64,000 bases of DNA from the NCBI RefSeq assembly GCF_051014445.1, contig NW_027488369.1, positions 15,022,001-15,086,000 of the forward strand, given 5' to 3'. Below the pieces are notes generated by a model. That model was not told the origin of the DNA, ran no database searches, and saw nothing but the letters and a program-made list of their open reading frames with translations. Positions 41,501 through 56,700 of this stretch are shown here, piece by piece. Position 1 is the first letter of the stretch, and each line of letters opens with the position of its first letter. The position numbers and the translations under genes are program-made. The DNA comes from Colletes latitarsis (taxonomy: Eukaryota; Arthropoda; Insecta; Hymenoptera; Colletidae).

Positions 41501-44500
41501 AACATGCTTTTAATGACTGTTCCAGTGTGGTACCATATTACTACGTGATCCAAACCAGAAACAGCCCAGGATCGGGCCAACAAGAATGCGAAAAATGCGA
41601 AAGTACGAGCCTGATGAGGGAAAATCCCAGACCTAACCGAGACGTAACCGGCGTTATCCCCTAAAATATTAATCGCAACCAGGTATAATTGACTGTTTCG
41701 GTGTGGTACCGCATTGCTACGATGATCCAAACCAGAAAGAGGCCAGGATCTGGCCAACAAGTATGCGAAAAATGCGAAAGTATGAGCCAGATGATTGCAA
41801 ATACCAGAACTAACCCAGACATAACCAGCGTTATCCTCTAAAATATTAATCGCAACCAGGTTTGATTGACTGTTTCAATGTGGTACCACAATACTACGTG
41901 ATCCAAACCAGAAAAAGCCCAGGATCTGGCCAACAAGTATGCGAAAAACGCGAAAGTATATGCCAGATGATAGCATATACCAGAACTAACCCAGACATAA
42001 CCAGCGTTATCCTCTAAAATACTAATCGGAACCAGCTTCTATTGACCGTTTCAGTGTGGTACCACATTACTACGTGATCCGAACCAGAAAAAGGCTAGGA
42101 TCAGGCCAACAAGTATGCGAATAACGCGAAAGTATGTGCCAGATGATTGCAAATACCAGAACTATCCCAGGCATAACCAGCGTTATCCACTAAAATATTA
42201 TTCGCAACCAGGTTTAATTCACTGTTTCGGTGTGGTACCACATTACTACGTGGTCCAAGCCAGAAAAGGGCCAGGATCTGGCCAACAAGTATGCGAAAAA
42301 TGCGAAAGTACGAGCCAGATGAGGGCAAATACCATACCTAACCGAGACATTACCGGCTTTATCCTCTAAAATATTAATCGCAACCAGATTTAATTGACTG
42401 TTTCAGTCTGGTGCCACTTTACTACGTGGTCCAAGACAGAAGAAGGCCAGGATCTGGCCAACAAGTATGCGAAAAATGCGAAGGTCCGAGCCAGATGAGG
42501 GCAAATACCAGACCTAACCGAGACATAACCGGCGTTATCCTCTAAAATATTAATCGCAAACAGGTTCAATTGACTGTTTCGGTGTGGAACCACATTACTA
42601 CGGGATCCAAACTAGAGAAAAACCCAGGATCTGGCCAACAACTGTGAGAAAAACGCGAAAGTATGAGCCAGATGATTGCAAATACCAGAACTATCCCAGG
42701 CATAACCAGCGTTATCCTCTAAAATATTATTCGCAACCAGGTTTAATTGACTGTTTCGGTGTGGTACCACATTACTACGGGATCCAAACCAGAAAAAACC
42801 CAGGATCTGGCCAACAAGTATGCGAAAAATGCGAAAGTACGATCCAGATGAGGGCAAATCCCAGACCTAACCGAGACATAACCGGCGCTATCCTCTAAAA
42901 TATTAATCGCAACCAGGTATAATTGACTGTTTCGGTGTGGTACCGCATTGCTACGATGATCCATACCAGAAAGAGGCCAGGATCTGGCTGACAAGTATGC
43001 GAAAAATGCGAAAGTACGAGCCTGATGAGGGAAAATCCCAGACCTAACCAAGACGTAACCGGCGTTATCCCCTAAAATATTAATCGCAACCAGGTTTAAT
43101 TGACTGTTTCGGTGTGGAACCACATTACTACGGGATCCAAACCAGAAAAAACTCAGGACCTGGCCGACAAGTATACGAAAAATGCGATAGTATGAGCCAG
43201 AGGAGGGCAAATACCAGACCTAACACAGACATAACCGGCGTTATCCTCTAAAATATTAATCGCAACCGGGTTTAATTGACTGTTTCGGTGTGGAACCACA
43301 TTACTACGGGATCCAAACCAGAAAAAACCCAGGATCTGGCCAACAACTCTAAGAAAAACGCGAAAGTATGAGCCAGATGATTGCAAATACCAGAACTATC
43401 CCAGGCATAACCAGGGTTATCCGCTAAAATATTATTCGCAACCAGGTTTAATTGACTGTTTCGGTGTGGTACCACATCACTACGTGGTCCAAGCCAGAAA
43501 AAGGCCAGGGTCTGGCCAACAAGAATGCGAAAAATGCGAAAGTACGCGCCAGATGAGGGCAAATACCAGACCTAACCGAGACATTACCGGCATTATCCTC
43601 TAAAATATTATTCGCAACCAGATTTAATTGACTGTTTCGGTGTGGCGCCGCATTACTACGTGATCCAAACCAGAAAATGGCCAGGATCTGGCCAACAAGT
43701 ATGCGAAAAATGCGAAAGTACGAGCCAGATGAGGGCAAATACCAGACCTAACCCGGACATAGCCGGCGTTATCCGCTAAAATATTAATCGCAACCAAGTT
43801 TAATTGACTGTTTCGTTGTGGAACCGCATTACTACGGGATCCAAACCAGAAAAAAACCCAGGACCTGGCCAACAACTATGAGAAAAAGCAAAAGTATGAG
43901 CCAGATGATTGCAAATACCAGAACTATCCCAGACATAACCAGCGTTATCCTCTAAAATATTATTCGCAACCAGGTTTAATTGACTGTTTCAGTCTGGCGC
44001 CACTTTACTACGTGGTCCAAGACAGAAGAAGGCCAGGATCTGGCCAACAAGTATGCGAAAAATGCGAAGTTCCGAGCCAGATGAGGGAAAATACCAGACC
44101 TAACCGAGACATAACCGGCGTTATCCTCTAAAATATTAATCGCAACCAGGTTCAATTGACTGTTTCGGTGTGGAACCACATTACTACGGGATCCAAACCT
44201 GAAAAAACCCAGGATCTGGCCAACAACTATGTGAAAAACGCGAAAGTATGAGCCAGATGATTGCAAATACCACAACTATCCCAGGCATAACCAGCGTTAT
44301 CCTCTAAAATATTATTCGCAACCAGGTTTAATTGACTGTTTCGGTGTGGTACCACATTACTACGTGGTCCAAGCCAGAAAAAGGCCACGATCTGGCCAAC
44401 AAGAATGCGATAAATGCGAAAGTTCGCGCCAGATGAGGGCAAATACCAGACCTAACCGAGACATTACCGGCATTATCCTTTAAAATATTAATCGCAACCA

Positions 44501-45499
44501 GATTTAGTTGACTGTTTCGGTGTGGTACCGCATTACTACGTGATCCAAACCAGAAAAAGCCCAGGATCTGGCCAACAAGTATGCGAAAAACGCGAAAGTA
44601 TGTGCCAGATGAGGGGTAATCCCAGACCTAACCGAGACATAACCGGCGTTATCCTCTAAAATATTAATCGCAACCAGGTATAATTGACTGTTTCAGTGTG
44701 GTACCACATTAGTACGTGATCCAAACCAGAAAAGGGCCAGGGTCTGGCCAATAAGTATGCGAAAAATGCGAAAGTCCGAGCCAGATGAGGGCAAATACCA
44801 GACCTAACCGAGACATAACCGGCGTTATCCTCTAAAATATTAATCGCAACCAGGTTCAATTGGCTGTTTCTGTGTGGAACCACATTACTACGGGATCCAA
44901 ACCAGAAAAAGGCCATGATCTCGCCAACAAGTATGCGAAAAATGCGAAAGTATGAGCCAGATGATTGCAAATACCAGAACTATGCCTGAAATAACCACCG
45001 TTATCCTCTAAAATACGAATCGGAACATGCTTTTAATGACGGTCTCAGTGTGGTAACACATTACTACGAGATCCAAACCAGAAAAATCCCAGGATCGGGC
45101 CAACAAGAATGCGAAAAAAGCGAAAGTACGAGCTAGATGTGGGCAAATCCCAGACCTACCCGAGACATAACCGGCGTTATCCTCTAAAATATTAATCGCA
45201 ACCAGGTTCAATTGACTGTTTCGGTGTGGAACCACATTACTACGGGATCCAAACCAGAAAAAGGCCATGATCTGGCCAACAAGTATGCGAAAAACGCGAA
45301 AGCATGTGCCAGATGAGGGCAAATCCCAGACCTAACCCAGACAAAACCGGCGTTATCCCCTAAAATATTAACCGCAACCAGGTATAATTGACTCTTTCGG
45401 AGTGGTACCGCATTGCTACGATGATCCAAGCAAGAAAAAACCCAGGATCTGGCCAACAAGTATGCGAAAATGCGAAAGTACGATCCAGATGAGGGCAAA

Positions 45500-46595
45500 T
45501 CCCAGACCTACCCGAGACATAACCGGCGTTATCCTCTAAAATATTATTCGCAACTAGGATTAATTGACTGTTTCGGTGTGGTGCCGCATTACTACGTGAT
45601 CCAAACCAGAAAAAGGCCAGGATCTGGCAACCAAGAATGCGAAAAATGCGAAAGTACGAGCCAGATGATTGCATATACCAGAACTATCCCAGACATAACC
45701 AGCGTTATCCTCTAAAATACGCATCGGAACATGCTTTTAATGACTGTTTCAGTGTGGTACCACATTACTACCTGATCCAAACCAGAAAAAGCCGAGGATC
45801 GGGCCAACAACAATGCGGAAAACGCGAAAGTATGAGCCAGATGATTGCAAATACCAGAACTAACACAGACATATCCTGCGTTATCCTCTAAAATACTAAT
45901 CGGAACCAGCTTTTATTGACAGTGTGGTACCACATTACTACGTGATCCAAACCAGAAAAAGGCCAGGATCTGGCCAACAAGTATGCGAAACCCGCGAAAG
46001 TATGTGCCAGATGATAGCAAATACCAGAACTAACCCAGACATAACCAGCGTTATCCTCTAAAATACTAATCGGAACCAGCTTCTATTGACTGTTTCAGTG
46101 TGGTACAACATTTCTACGTGATCCAAACCAGAAAAAGGCCAGGATCTGGCCAACAAGTATGCGAAAAACGCGAAAGTACGAGCCAGATGAGGACAAATCC
46201 CAGACCTACCCGAGACATAACCAGCGTTATCCTCTAAAATACAAATCGGAGCCAGCTTCTATTGACTGTTTCGGTGTGGTACCACATTACTACGTGATCC
46301 AAACCAGAAAAAGGCCAGGATCTGGCCAACAAGTATGCGAAAAACGCGAAAGTACGAGCCAGATAAGGACAAATCCCAGACCTACCCCAGACATAACCGG
46401 CGTTATCCTCTAAAATATTAATCGCAACTAGTTTAATTGACTGTTTCGGTGTGGAACCACATTACTACGGGATCCAAACCAGAAAAAACCCAGAATCTGG
46501 CCAACAACTATGAGAAAAACGCGAAAGTATGAGCCAGATGGTTGCAAATACCAGAACTAACACAGGCATAACCCGCGTTATCCTCTACAGTATTA
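45500..46595. repeat. 1.1-kb satellite duplication, copy 1
   Basis: Matches 47429-48524 at a constant offset of 1929 bp (about 11 monomers). Both copies share rare variants such as caactaggattaattg, aagccgaggatcgggcc and the 6-bp-deleted ttattgacagtgtgg. A third version of its first half lies at about 39340-39775 (offset 6159). Confidence 0.82.
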
Positions 46596-47428
46596 TTCGC
46601 AACCAGCTTTTATTGACAGTTTCAGTGTGGTACCACTTCACTACGCGGCCCAATCCAGAAGAAGGCCAGTATGTGGCCAACAAGTATGCGAAAACTGCGA
46701 AAGTACGAGCCAGTTGAGGGCAAATACCAGACCTAACCGAGACATAACCGGCGTTATCCTCTAAAATATTAATCGCAACCAGGTTTAATTGACTGTTTCG
46801 GTGTGGAACCACATTACTACGGGATCCAAACCAGAAAAAACCCAGAATCTGGCCAACAACTATGAGAAAAACGCGAAAGTATGAGCCAGATGGTTGCAAA
46901 TACCAGAACTATCCCAGACATACCCAGCGTTATCCACTAAAATGTTATTCGCAACCAGGTTTAATTGACTGTTTCGGTGTGGTACCACATTACTACGTGG
47001 TCCAAGCCAGAAAAGGGCCAGGATCTGGCCAACAACTATGCGAAAAATGCGAAAGTATGAGCCAGATGATTGCAAATACCGGAACTAACCCAGACATAAC
47101 CAGCGTTATCCTCTAAAATATTAATCGCAACCAGGTTTAATTGACTGTTTCGGTGTGGTGCCGCATTACTACGTGATCCAAAACAGAAAAAGGCCAGGGT
47201 CTGGCCACCAAGAATGCGAAAAATGCGAAAGTACGAGCCAGATGATTGCAAATACCAGAACTATCCCAGACATAACCAGCGTTATCCTCTAAAATACAAA
47301 TCGGAACCAGCTTCTATTGACTGTTTCAGTGTGGTACCACATTACTACGTGATCCAAACCAGAAAAAGGCCAGGATCTGGCCAACAAGTATGCGAAAAAC
47401 GCGAAAGTACGAGCCAGATAAGGACAAA

Positions 47429-48524
47429 TCCCAGACCTACCCGAGACATAACCGGCGTTATCCTCTAAAATATTATTCGCAACTAGGATTAATTGACTGT
47501 TTCGGTGTGGTGCCGCATTACTACGTGATCCAAACCAGAAAAAGGCCAGGATCTCGCAACCAAGAATGCGAAAAATGCGAAAGTACGAGCCAGATGATTG
47601 CATATACCAGAACTATCCCAGACATAACCAGCGTTATCCTCTAAAATACGCATCGGAACATGCTTTTAATGACTGTTTCAGTGTGGTACCACATTACTAC
47701 CTGATCCAAACCAGAAAAAGCCGAGGATCGGGCCAACAACAATGCGGAAAACGCGAAAGTATGAGCCAGATGATTGCAAATACCAGAACTAACACAGACA
47801 TATCCTGCGTTATCCTCTAAAATACTAATCGGAACCAGCTTTTATTGACAGTGTGGTACCACATTACTACGTGATCCAAACCAGAAAAAGGCCAGGATCT
47901 GGCCAACAAGTATGCGAAACCCGCGAAAGTATGTGCCAGATGATAGCAAATACCAGAACTAACCCAGACATAACCAGCGTTATCCTCTAAAATACTAATC
48001 GGAACCAGCTTCTATTGACTGTTTCAGTGTGGTACAACATTTCTACGTGATCCAAACCAGAAAAAGGCCAGGATCTGGCCAACAAGTATGCGAAAAACGC
48101 GAAAGTACGAGCCAGATGAGGACAAATCCCTGACCTACCCGAGACATAACCAGCGTTATCCTCTAAAATACAAATCGGAGCCAGCTTCTATTGACTGTTT
48201 CAGTGTGGTACCACATTACTACGTGATCCAAACCAGAAAAAGGCCAGGATCTGGCCAACAAGTATGCGAAAAACGCGGAAGTACGAGCCAGATAAGGACA
48301 AATCCCAGACCTACCCGAGACATAACCGGCGTTATCCTCTAAAATATTAATCGCAACCAGTTTAATTGACTGTTTCGGTGTGGAACCACATTACTACGGG
48401 ATCCAAACCAGAAAAAACCCAGAATCTGGCCAACAACTATGAGAAAAACGCGAAAGTATGAGCCAGATGATTTCAAATACCAGAACTAACACAGGCATAA
48501 CCCGCGTTATCCTCTAAAGTATTA
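47429..48524. repeat. 1.1-kb satellite duplication, copy 2
   Basis: Second copy of 45500-46595, with few differences (for example tctcgcaaccaag for tctggcaaccaag). Its left boundary joins a monomer type otherwise found near 41000-41130. Confidence 0.82.
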
Positions 48525-49411
48525 TTCGGAACCAGCTTCTATTGACTGTTTCAGTGTGGTACCACATTACTACGTGATCCAAACCAGAAAAAGCCCAGGA
48601 TCTGGCCAACAAGTATGCGAAAAACGCGAATATATGAGCCATCTCATGATTGCAAATACCAGAACTAACCCTGACATAACCAGCGTTATCCTCTAAAATA
48701 CGCATCGGAACATGCTTTTAATGACTGTTTCAGTGTGGTACCATATTACTACGTGATCCAAACCAGAAAAAGCCCAGGATCGGGCCAACAAGAATGCGAA
48801 AAATGCGAAAGTACGAGCCTGATGAGGGAAAATCCCAGACCTAACCGAGACGTAACCGGCGTTATCCCCTAAAATATTAATCGCAACCAGGTATAATTGA
48901 CTGTTTCGGTGTGGTACCGCATTGCAACGATGATCCAAACCAGAAAGAGGCCAGGATCTGGCCAACAAGTATGCGAAAAATGCGAAAGTATGAGCCAGAT
49001 GATTGCAAATACCAGAACTAACCCAGACATAACCAGCGTTATCCTCTAAAATACGAATCGGAACATGCTTTTAATGACTGTTTCAGTGTGGTACCACATT
49101 ACTACGTGATCCAAACCAGGAATAGCCCAGGATCGGGCCAACAAGAATGCGCAAAATGCGAAAGTATGAGCCAGATGATTGCAAATACCAGAACTAACCC
49201 TGACATAACCAGCGTTATCCTCTAAAATACGAATCGGAACAAGCTTTTAATGACTGTTTCAGTGTGGTACCACATTACTACGTGATCCAAACCAGGAAAA
49301 GCCCAGGATCGGGCCAACACGAATGCGCAAAATGCGAAAGTATGAGCCAGATGATTGCAAATACCAGAACTAACCCAGACATAACCAGCGTTATCCTCTA
49401 AAATATTAATC

Positions 49412-52400
49412 GCAACCAGGTTTAATTGACTGTTTCGGTGTGGCACTGCATTACTACGTGATCCAGACCAGAAAAGGCCAGGATCTGGCCTACAAGTATG
49501 CGCAAAATGTGAAAGTATGAGCCAGATGAATGCAAATACCAGAACTATCCCAGACATAACCAGCGTTATCCTCTAAAATGTTATTCGCAACCAGGTTTAA
49601 TTGACTGTTTCAGTCGTGGTACCACTTTACTACGTGGTCCAAGCCAGAAGAAGGCCAGGATCTGGCTAACAAGTATGCGAAAAATGCGATAGTCCGAGCC
49701 AGATGAGGGCAAATACCAGACCTAACCGAGACATAACTGGCGTTATCCTCGAAAATATTAATCGCAACCAGGTTCAATTGACTGTTTCGGTGTGGAACCA
49801 CATTACTACGGGATCCAAACCAGAAAAAACCCAGGATCTGGCCAACAAGTATGCGAAAAACGTGATAGTACGAGCCAGATGAGGACAAATCCCAGACCTA
49901 CCCGAGACATAACCGGCGTTATCCTCTAAAATATTAATCGCAACCAGTTTAATTGAGTGTTCCGGTGTGGAACCTCATTACTACGGGATCCAAAACAGAA
50001 AAAGCACAGGATCTGGCCAACTAGTATGCGAAAAACGCGGAAGTATGTGCCAGATGATAGCAAATACCAGAACTAACCCATACATAACCAGCGTTATCCT
50101 CTAAAATACTTATAGGAACCAGCTTCTATTCACTGTTTCAGTGTGGTACCACATTGCTACGTGATCCAAACCAGAAATGGGCCAGGGTCTGGCCAACAAG
50201 TATGCGAAAAATGGGAATGTCCGAGCCAGATGAGGGCAAATACCAGACCTAACCGAGACATTACCGGCGTTATCCTCAAAAATATTAATCGCAACCAGGT
50301 ATAATTGACTGTTTCGGTGTTGTACCACATTATTACGTGATCCAAACCAGAAAAGGGCCACGGTCTGGACAACAAGTGTGCGAAAAACGCGAAAGTATGA
50401 GCCAGATGATTGCTAATACCAGAACTAACACAGACATAACCAGCGTTATCCTCTAAAATACTAATCGGAACCAGCCTTTATTGACTGTTTCAGTGTGGTA
50501 CCACATTACTACGAGATCCAAACCAGAAAAATCCCAGGATCTGGCCAACAAGTATGCGAAAAATGCGAAAGTACGAGCCAGATGAGGGCAAATACCATAC
50601 CTAACCGAGACATTACCGGCTTTATCCTCTAAAATATTAATCGCAACCAGATTTAATTGACTGTTTCGGTGTGGTACCGCATTACTACGTGATCCAAACC
50701 TGAAAGAGGCCAGGGTCTGGCCAACAAGTATGCGAAAAACGCGAAAGTACGAGACAGATGGGGGCAAATCCCAGACCTAACTGAGACATAACCAGCGTTA
50801 TCCTCTAAAATAGTAATCGCAACCAGGTTTAATTGACTGTTTCAGTGTGGTACCACATTACTACGTGATCCAAACCAGAAAAAGCCCAGGATCTGGCCAA
50901 CAAGTATGCGAAAAACGCGAATATATGAGCCATCTCATGATTGCAAATACCAGAACTAACCCTGACATAACCAGCGTTATCCCCTAAAATACGCATCGGA
51001 ACATGCTTTTAATGACTGGTTCAGTGTGGTACCATATTACTACGTGATCCAAACCAGAAAAAGCCCAGGATCGGGCCAACAAGAATGCGAAAAATGCGAA
51101 AGTACGAGCCTGATGAGGGAAAATCCCAGACCTAACCGAGACGTAACCGGCGTTATCCCCTAAAATATTAATCGCAACCAGGTATAATTGACTGTTTCGG
51201 TGTGGTACCGCATTGCTACGATGATCCAAACTAGAAAGAGGCCAGGATCTGACCAACAAGTATGCGAAAAATGCGAAAGTATGAGCCAGATGATTGCAAA
51301 TACCAGAACTAACCCAGACATAACCAGCGTTATCCTCTAAAATAATAATCGCAACCAGGTTTAATTGACTGTTTCAATGTGGTACCACAATACTACGTGA
51401 TCCAAACCAGAAAAAGCCCAGGATCTGGCCAACAAGTATGCGAAAAACGCGAAAGTATATGCCAGATGATAGCATATACCAGAACTAACCCAGACATAAC
51501 CAGCGTTATCCTCTAAAATACTAATCGGAACCAGCTTCTATTGACCGTTTCAGTGTGGTACCACATTACTACGTGATCCGAACCAGAAAAAGGCTAGGAT
51601 CAGGCCATCAAGTAAGCGCAAAACGCGAAAGTATGAGCCAGATGATTGCAAATACCAGAACTAACACAGACATAACCAGCGTTATCCTCTAAAATATTAA
51701 TCGCAACCAGGTTTACTTGACAGCTTCAGAGTGGTACCACATTACTACGTGATCCAAACCAGAAAAAGCCGAGGATCTGGCCAACAAGTATGCGAATAAC
51801 GCGAAAGTATGTGCCAGATGATTGCAAATACCAGAACTAACACAGACATAACCAGCGTTATCCTCTAAAATACTAATCGGAACCAGGTTTAATTGACTGT
51901 TTCGGTGTGGTGCCGCATTACTACGTGATCCAAAACAGAAAAAGGCCAGGGTCTGGCCAACAAGTATGCGAAAAACGCGAAAGTACGAGCCAGATGGGGG
52001 CAAATCCCAGACCTAACTGAGACATAACCAGCGTTATCCCCTAAAATATTAATCGCAACCAGGTATAATTGACTGTTTCAGTGTGGTACCACATTACTAC
52101 GTGATCCAAACCAGAAAAAGCCCAGGATCTGGCCAACAAGTATGCGAAAAACGCGAATATATGAGCCAGATGATTGCAAATACCAGAACTAACCCTGACA
52201 TAACCAGCGTTATCCTCTAAAATACGAATCGGAACATGCTTTTAATGGCTGTTTCAGTGTGGTACCACATTACTACGTGATCCAAACCAGGAAAAGCCCA
52301 GGATCGGGCCAACAAGAATGCGCAAAATGCGAAAGTATGAGCCAGATGATTGCAAGTACCAGGACTAACCCTGACATAACCAGCGTTATCCTCTAAAATA

Positions 52401-53784
52401 CGAATCGGAACATGCTTTTAATGACTGTTTCAGTGTGGCACCACATTACTACGTGATCCAAACCACGAAAAGCCCAGGATCGGGCCAACAAGAATGCGCA
52501 AAATGCGAAAGTATGAGCCAGATGATTGCAAATACCAGAACTAACCCAGACATAACCAGCGTTATCCTCTAAAATATTAATCGCAACCAGGTTTAATTGA
52601 CTGTTTCGGTGTGGCACTGCATTACTACGTGATCCAGACCAGAAAAATCCCAGGATCGGGCCAACAAGAATGCGAGAAACGCGAAAGTACGAGCCAGATG
52701 AGGACAAATCCCAGACCTACCCGAGACGTAACCGGTGTTATCCTCTATAATATTAATCGCAACCAGTTTAATTAACTGTTTCGGTGTGGAACCTCATAAC
52801 TACGGGATCCAAAACTGAAAAAACCCAGGATCTGGCTAACAAGTATGCGAAAAACGCGAAAGTATGAGCCAGATGATTGCAAATACCAGAACAATCCCAG
52901 GCATAGCCAGCGTTATCCTCTAAAATACTAAGCGGAACCAGCTTTTATTAACAGTGTGGTACCACATTACTACGTGATCCAAACCAGAAAAAGCCCAGGA
53001 TCTGGCCAACAAGTATGCGAAACGTGCGAAAGTACGAGGCAGATGAGGGCAAATCCCAGACCTAACCGTGACATAACCGGCGTTATCCACTAAAATCTTT
53101 ATCGCAACCAGGTTTAATTAACTGTTTCGGTGTGGTACCGCATTACTACGTGATCCAAACCATAAAAAGGCTAGGATGAGGCCAACAAGTAAGCGAAAGA
53201 TGCGAAAGTACGAGCGACATGAGGGCAAGTACTAGACCTAACCTAGACATAACCGGCGTTATCCTCTAAAATATTAATCGCAACCAGATTTAATTGACTG
53301 TTTCGGTGTGGAACCACAATATGACGGGATCCAATCTACAAAAAACCCAAGACCTGGCCAACAAGAATGCGAAAAATGCGATAGTCCGAGCCAGATGAGG
53401 GCAAATACCAGACCTAACCGAGACATAACTGGCGTTATCCTCGAAATTGACTGTTTCGGTGTGGAACCACATTACTACGGGATCCAAACCAGAAAAAACC
53501 CAGGATCTGGCCAACAACTATGAGAAAAACGCGAAAGTATGAGCCAGATGATTGCAAATACCAGAACTAACCCAGACAAAACCAGCGTTATCCTCTAAAA
53601 TACTTATCGGAACCAGCTTCTATTGACTGTTTCAGTGTGGTACCACATTACTACGGGATCCAAATCAGAAAAAGCCCAGGATCTGGCCAACAAGAATGCG
53701 AAAAATGCGAAAGTACGAGCCAGATGGCGGCAAATCCCAGACCTAACCGAGACATAACCAGCGTTATCCTCTAAAATATTAATA
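49412..53784. repeat. Second higher-order repeat, copy E (4373 bp)
   Basis: Landmarks at 49610, 50110, 50453, 50984, 51713, 52393 and 53290 all recur exactly 4373 bp later. The period is close to 25 x 176 less a 23-bp deletion (near 53447, joining cctcg to aaattgactg) and a 6-bp deletion (ttattaacagtgtgg near 52947). Its monomers differ from those of the 4404-bp HOR, so it amplified independently although it has about the same number of units. Confidence 0.9.
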
Positions 53785-56700
53785 ACAACCAGGTTTAATT
53801 GACTGTTTCGGTGTGGCACTGCATTACTACGTGATCCAGACCAGAAAAGGCCAGGATCTGGCCTACAAGTATGCGCAAAATGCGAAAGTATGAGCCAGAT
53901 GAATGCAAATACCAGAACTATCCCAGACATAACCAGCGTTATCCACTAAAATGTTATTCGCAACCAGGTTTAATTGACTGTTTCAGTCGTGGTACCACTT
54001 TACTACGTGGTCCAAGCCAGAAGAAGGCCAGGATCTGGCTAACAAGTATGCGAAAAATGCGATAGTCCGAGCCAGATGAGGGCAAATACCAGACCTAACC
54101 GAGACATAACTGGCGTTATCCTCGAAAATATTAATCGCAACCAGGTTCAATTGACTGTTTCGGTGTGGAACCACATTACTACGGGATCCAAACCAGAAAA
54201 AACCCAGGATCTGGCCAACAAGTATGCGAAAAACGTGATAGTACGAGCCAGATGAGAACAAATCCCAGACCTACCCGAGACATAACCGGCGTTATCCTCT
54301 AAAATATTAATCGCAACCAGTTTAATTGAGTGTTCCGGTGTGGAACCTCATTACTACGGGATCCAAAACAGAAAAAGCACAGGATCTGGCCAACTAGTAT
54401 GCGAAAAACGCGGAAGTATGTGCCAGATGATAGCAAATACCAGAACTAACCCATAGATAACCAGCGTTATCCTCTAAAATACTTATAGGAACCAGCTTCT
54501 ATTCACTGTTTCAGTGTGGTACCACATTGCTACGTAATCCAAACCAGAAATGGGCCAGGGTCTGGCCAACAAGTATGCGAAAAATGGGAATGTCCGAGCC
54601 AGATGAGGGCAAATACCAGACCTAACCGAGACATTACCGGCGTTATCCTCAAAAATATTAATCGCAACCAGGTATAATTGACTGTTTCGGTGTTGTACCA
54701 CATTATTACGTGATCCAAACCAGAAAAGGGCCACGGTCTGGCCAACAAGTGTGCGAAAAACGCGAAAGTATGAGCCAGATGATTGCTAATACCAGAACTA
54801 ACACAGACATAACCAGCGTTATCCTCTAAAATACTAATCGGAACCAGCCTTTATTGACTGTTTCAGTGTGGTACCACATTACTACGAGATCCAAACCAGA
54901 AAAATCCCAGGATCTGGCCAACAAGTATGCGAAAAATGCGAAAGTACGAGCCAGATGAGGGCAAATACCATACCTAACCGAGACATTACCGGCTTTATCC
55001 TCTAAAATATTAATCGCAACCAGATTTAATTGACTGTTTCGGTGTGGTACCGCATTACTACGTGATCCAAACCTGAAAGAGGCCAGGGTCTGGCCAACAA
55101 GTATGCGAAAAACGCGAAAGTACGAGACAGATGGGGGCAAATCCCAGACCTAACTGAGACATAACCAGCGTTATCCTCTAAAATAGTAATCGCAACCAGG
55201 TTTAATTGACTGTTTCAGTGTGGTACCACATTACTACGTGATCCAAACCAGAAAAAGCCCAGGATCTGGCCAACAAGTATGCGAAAAACGCGAATATATG
55301 AGCCATCTCATGATTGCAAATACCAGAACTAACCCTGACATAACCAGCGTTATCCCCTAAAATACGCATCGGAACATGCTTTTAATGACTGGTTCAGTGT
55401 GGTACCATATTACTACGTGATCCAAACCAGAAAAAGCCCAGGATCGGGCCAACAAGAATGCGAAAAATGCGAAAGTACGAGCCTGATGAGGGAAAATCCC
55501 AGACCTAACCGAGACGTAACCGGCGTTATCCCCTAAAATATTAATCGCAACCAGGTATAATTGACTGTTTCGGTGTGGTACCGCATTGCTACGATGATCC
55601 AAACTAGAAAGAGGCCAGGATCTGACCAACAAGTATGCGAAAAATGCGAAAGTATGAGCCAGATGATTGCAAATACCAGAACTAACCCAGACATAACCAG
55701 CGTTATCCTCTAAAATAATAATCGCAACCAGGTTTAATTGACTGCTTCAATGTGGTACCACAATACTACGTGATCCAAACCAGAAAAAGCCCAGGATCTG
55801 GCCAACAAGTATGCGAAAAACGCGAAAGTATAAGCCAGATGATAGCATATACCAGAACTAACCCAGACATAACCAGCGTTATCCTCTAAAATACTAATCG
55901 GAACCAGCTTCTATTGACCGTTTCAGTGTGGTACCACATTACTACGTGATCCGAACCAGAAAAAGGCTAGGATCAGGCCATCAAGTAAGCGCAAAACGCG
56001 AAAGTATGAGCCAGATGATTGCAAATACCAGAACTAACACAGACATAACCAGCGTTATCCTCTAAAATATTAATCGCAACCAGGTTTACTTGACAGCTTC
56101 AGAGTGGTACCACATTACTACGTGATCCAAACCAGAAAAAGCCGAGGATCTGGCCAACAAGTATGCGAATAACGCGAAAGTATGTGCCAGATGATTGCAA
56201 ATACCAGAACTAACACAGACATAACCAGCGTTATCCTCTAAAATACTAATCGGAACCAGGTTTAATTGACTGTTTCGGTGTGGTGCCGCATTACTACGTG
56301 ATCCAAAACAGAAAAAGGCCAGGGTCTGGCCAACAAGTATGCGAAAAACGCGAAAGTACGAGCCAGATGGGGGCAAATCCCAGACCTAACTGAGACATAA
56401 CCAGCGTTATCCCCTAAAATATTAATCGCAACCAGGTATAATTGACTGTTTCAGTGTGGTACCACATTACTACGTGATCCAAACCAGAAAAAGCCCAGGA
56501 TCTGGCCAACAAGTATGCGAAAAACGCGAATATATGAGCCAGATGATTGCAAATACCAGAACTAACCCTGACATAACCAGCGTTATCCTCTAAAATACGA
56601 ATCGGAACATGCTTTTAATGGCTGTTTCAGTGTGGTACCACATTACTACGTGATCCAAACCAGGAAAAGCCCAGGATCGGGCCAACAAGAATGCGCAAAA

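Larger units (their letters stand above)
31697..49411. repeat. Satellite array, diverged central block
   Basis: About 100 monomers of mixed type with no uniform higher-order period. It contains an old relative of the A/B/C repeat, a truncated monomer at 38461-38522, and several segments reused at offsets of about 1929, 6159, 6334, 6510 and 7208 bp between the 39-42 kb and 45-49 kb regions. Two neighbouring monomers at about 31767-32230 recur at 37930-38396 (offset 6163). No gene seen on either strand. Confidence 0.93.
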